Shown: positions 63,142 through 64,000 of the stretch, one piece after another
Position numbering within the stretch: position 1 is the first letter of the stretch
Layout: each line of letters starts with the position of its first letter
Source: JAVBOW01 sp031550615
GTDB taxonomy: Bacteria; Bacteroidota; Bacteroidia; Bacteroidales; Rikenellaceae
Reading direction: 5' to 3'
Length of the DNA stretch: 64,000 nt
Assembly (NCBI GenBank): GCA_031550615.1
Contig: JAVBOL010000025.1
Span: 1-64,000 of the forward strand
Notes under the pieces: generated by a model
What the model was told of the DNA's origin: nothing
Seen by the model: the letters and a program-made list of their open reading frames with translations, nothing else
The model's database searches: none
Made by a program: the position numbers and the translations under genes

Positions 63142-64000
63142 TTATTCCGTGCGCCGGACGATGTTCGCCCCCAGCGCGTTGAGGCGTCCGTCTATGTCCT
63201 GGTATCCGCGGTCGATCTGCTCGACGTTCTGGATTATGCTGCGTCCCTCGGCAGAGAGGGCGGCGATCAGCAGCGCCACCCCGGCGCGGATGTCGGGTGA
63301 GGACATGCGCGTGGGACGCAGTCCCATCTGGTGGTCGTGGCCGATGACCGTCGCGCGGTGGGGGTCGCACAGGATGATCTGCGCGCCCATGTCGATCAGC
63401 TTGTCGACGAAGAACAGGCGGCTTTCGAACATTTTCTGGTGGATCAGCACCGAGCCCTTGGCCTGGGTGGCCACAACGAGGAACACCGACAGCAGGTCGG
63501 GTGTCAGGCCCGGCCATGTGGCGTCGGCGATGGTCATTATCGAGCCGTCCAGGAAGCTGTCGATCTGGTAGTGCTCCTGGCGGGGGATGTAGATGTCGTC
63601 GCCCCTCTGCTCGAAATGGATACCCATGCGGGCGAATTGCTGCGGTATGATGCCCAGGTTCTCGAATGATACGTCCTTGATAGTTATCTGTGAGCGCGTC
63701 ATGGCGGCCATGCCGATGAAGCTGCCCACCTCGATCATGTCGGGAAGCATGGTGTGCTCGGTGCCGCCGAGCGACTCGACGCCCTCGATGGTCAGCAGGT
63801 TGGAGGCGATGCCCGAGATCCTGGCGCCCATACGGTTGAGCATTTTGCAGAGTTGCTGCACGTAGGGCTCACACGCCGCGTTATATATGGTCGTGGTGCC
63901 GGGGGTGAGCACGGCGGCCATCACGATGTTGGCCGTGCCGGTGACCGACGCCTCGTCGAGCAGCATGTAGGTGCCGCGCATATTGCCGCCCCGAATGGCG
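63142..64000 (-). CDS. murA: UDP-N-acetylglucosamine 1-carboxyvinyltransferase, C-terminal part
   Basis: About 286 C-terminal residues are visible; the frame is open through base 64000 and the N-terminal part, including the active-site Cys loop, is outside the window. The EPT fold is recognisable: ASVTGTANIVMAAVLTPGTT, NAACEPYVQQLCKMLNRMGA, ATWPGLTPDLLSVFLVVATQ, RPTRMSSPDIRAGVALLIAA. MurA transfers enolpyruvate to UDP-GlcNAc, the first committed step of peptidoglycan synthesis. The gene ends at the long hairpin terminator at 63077-63125. Confidence 0.95.
   Translation of the reverse strand, partial: AIRGGNMRGTYMLLDEASVTGTANIVMAAVLTPGTTTIYNAACEPYVQQLCKMLNRMGARISGIASNLLTIEGVESLGGTEHTMLPDMIEVGSFIGMAAMTRSQITIKDVSFENLGIIPQQFARMGIHFEQRGDDIYIPRQEHYQIDSFLDGSIMTIADATWPGLTPDLLSVFLVVATQAKGSVLIHQKMFESRLFFVDKLIDMGAQIILCDPHRATVIGHDHQMGLRPTRMSSPDIRAGVALLIAALSAEGRSIIQNVEQIDRGYQDIDGRLNALGANIVRRTE

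Overview
This is a 64 kb chromosomal window from a GC-rich member of the Bacteroidota, most likely order Bacteroidales. An Alistipes/Rikenellaceae-like gut or rumen organism is plausible but is an inference. The evidence is the SusC/SusD pairs, a hybrid two-component system, a MurF-Alr fusion, DUF4286, DUF2023 and DUF4831 proteins, and many promoters with the phylum-specific -7 box TAnnTTTG.

Layout. 1-6 kb: the 3' end of a Sel1-repeat gene, a HEPN-like protein, and a minus-strand cluster of ROK regulator, GNAT acetyltransferase and GH2 glycosidase. 5.6-12.6 kb: a GNAT gene, rplU-rpmA, and a plus-strand run of DUF4286, a GH31-like protein, cysQ, murF-alr and an RsmI-like methylase. 12.8-27.3 kb: a first pectin-utilisation locus with two PL1 lyases flanking SusC, SusD, a frameshifted SusE-like lipoprotein, a CE8-esterase fusion and a GH43. 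27.3-40 kb: housekeeping genes (HU-like membrane protein, arginine decarboxylase, fabG with an in-frame stop, glyA, then an overlapping operon of YbbR-like, coaE, folP, lolD-like, TIGR02757 and trmN6 genes, followed by DUF4831, AlkD-like and mscL). 40-61.9 kb: a second pectin locus with GH28, GH105, PL10, a serine-type sulfatase, a hybrid sensor, a PL11-like propeller, SusC, SusD, a second propeller, a SusE-like lipoprotein and a PL1 fused to an FGE-like domain. 61.9-64 kb: tRNA-Met, DUF2023, flavodoxin and the C-terminal part of murA.

Together the two polysaccharide loci can be read as one homogalacturonan/pectin programme. PL1 and PL10 lyases and the GH28 cut the backbone, CE8 and the fused esterase remove methyl and probably acetyl groups, SusC/D import oligosaccharides, GH105 removes the unsaturated uronic acid, and GH43 and GH2 trim side chains. 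The single hybrid sensor at 45.4-49.6 kb is the only visible pectin-type regulator and may serve both loci.

The main oddities are the PL1-FGE fusion whose FGE module lacks the catalytic cysteines, a GH31-like protein with a substituted active site, one single-base lesion each in fabG and a SusE-like gene, two poorly assigned beta-propeller proteins in the second locus, and a short conserved element placed directly after three stop codons, one pair of which forms a large inverted repeat around a terminator. Both ends of the window cut through genes.
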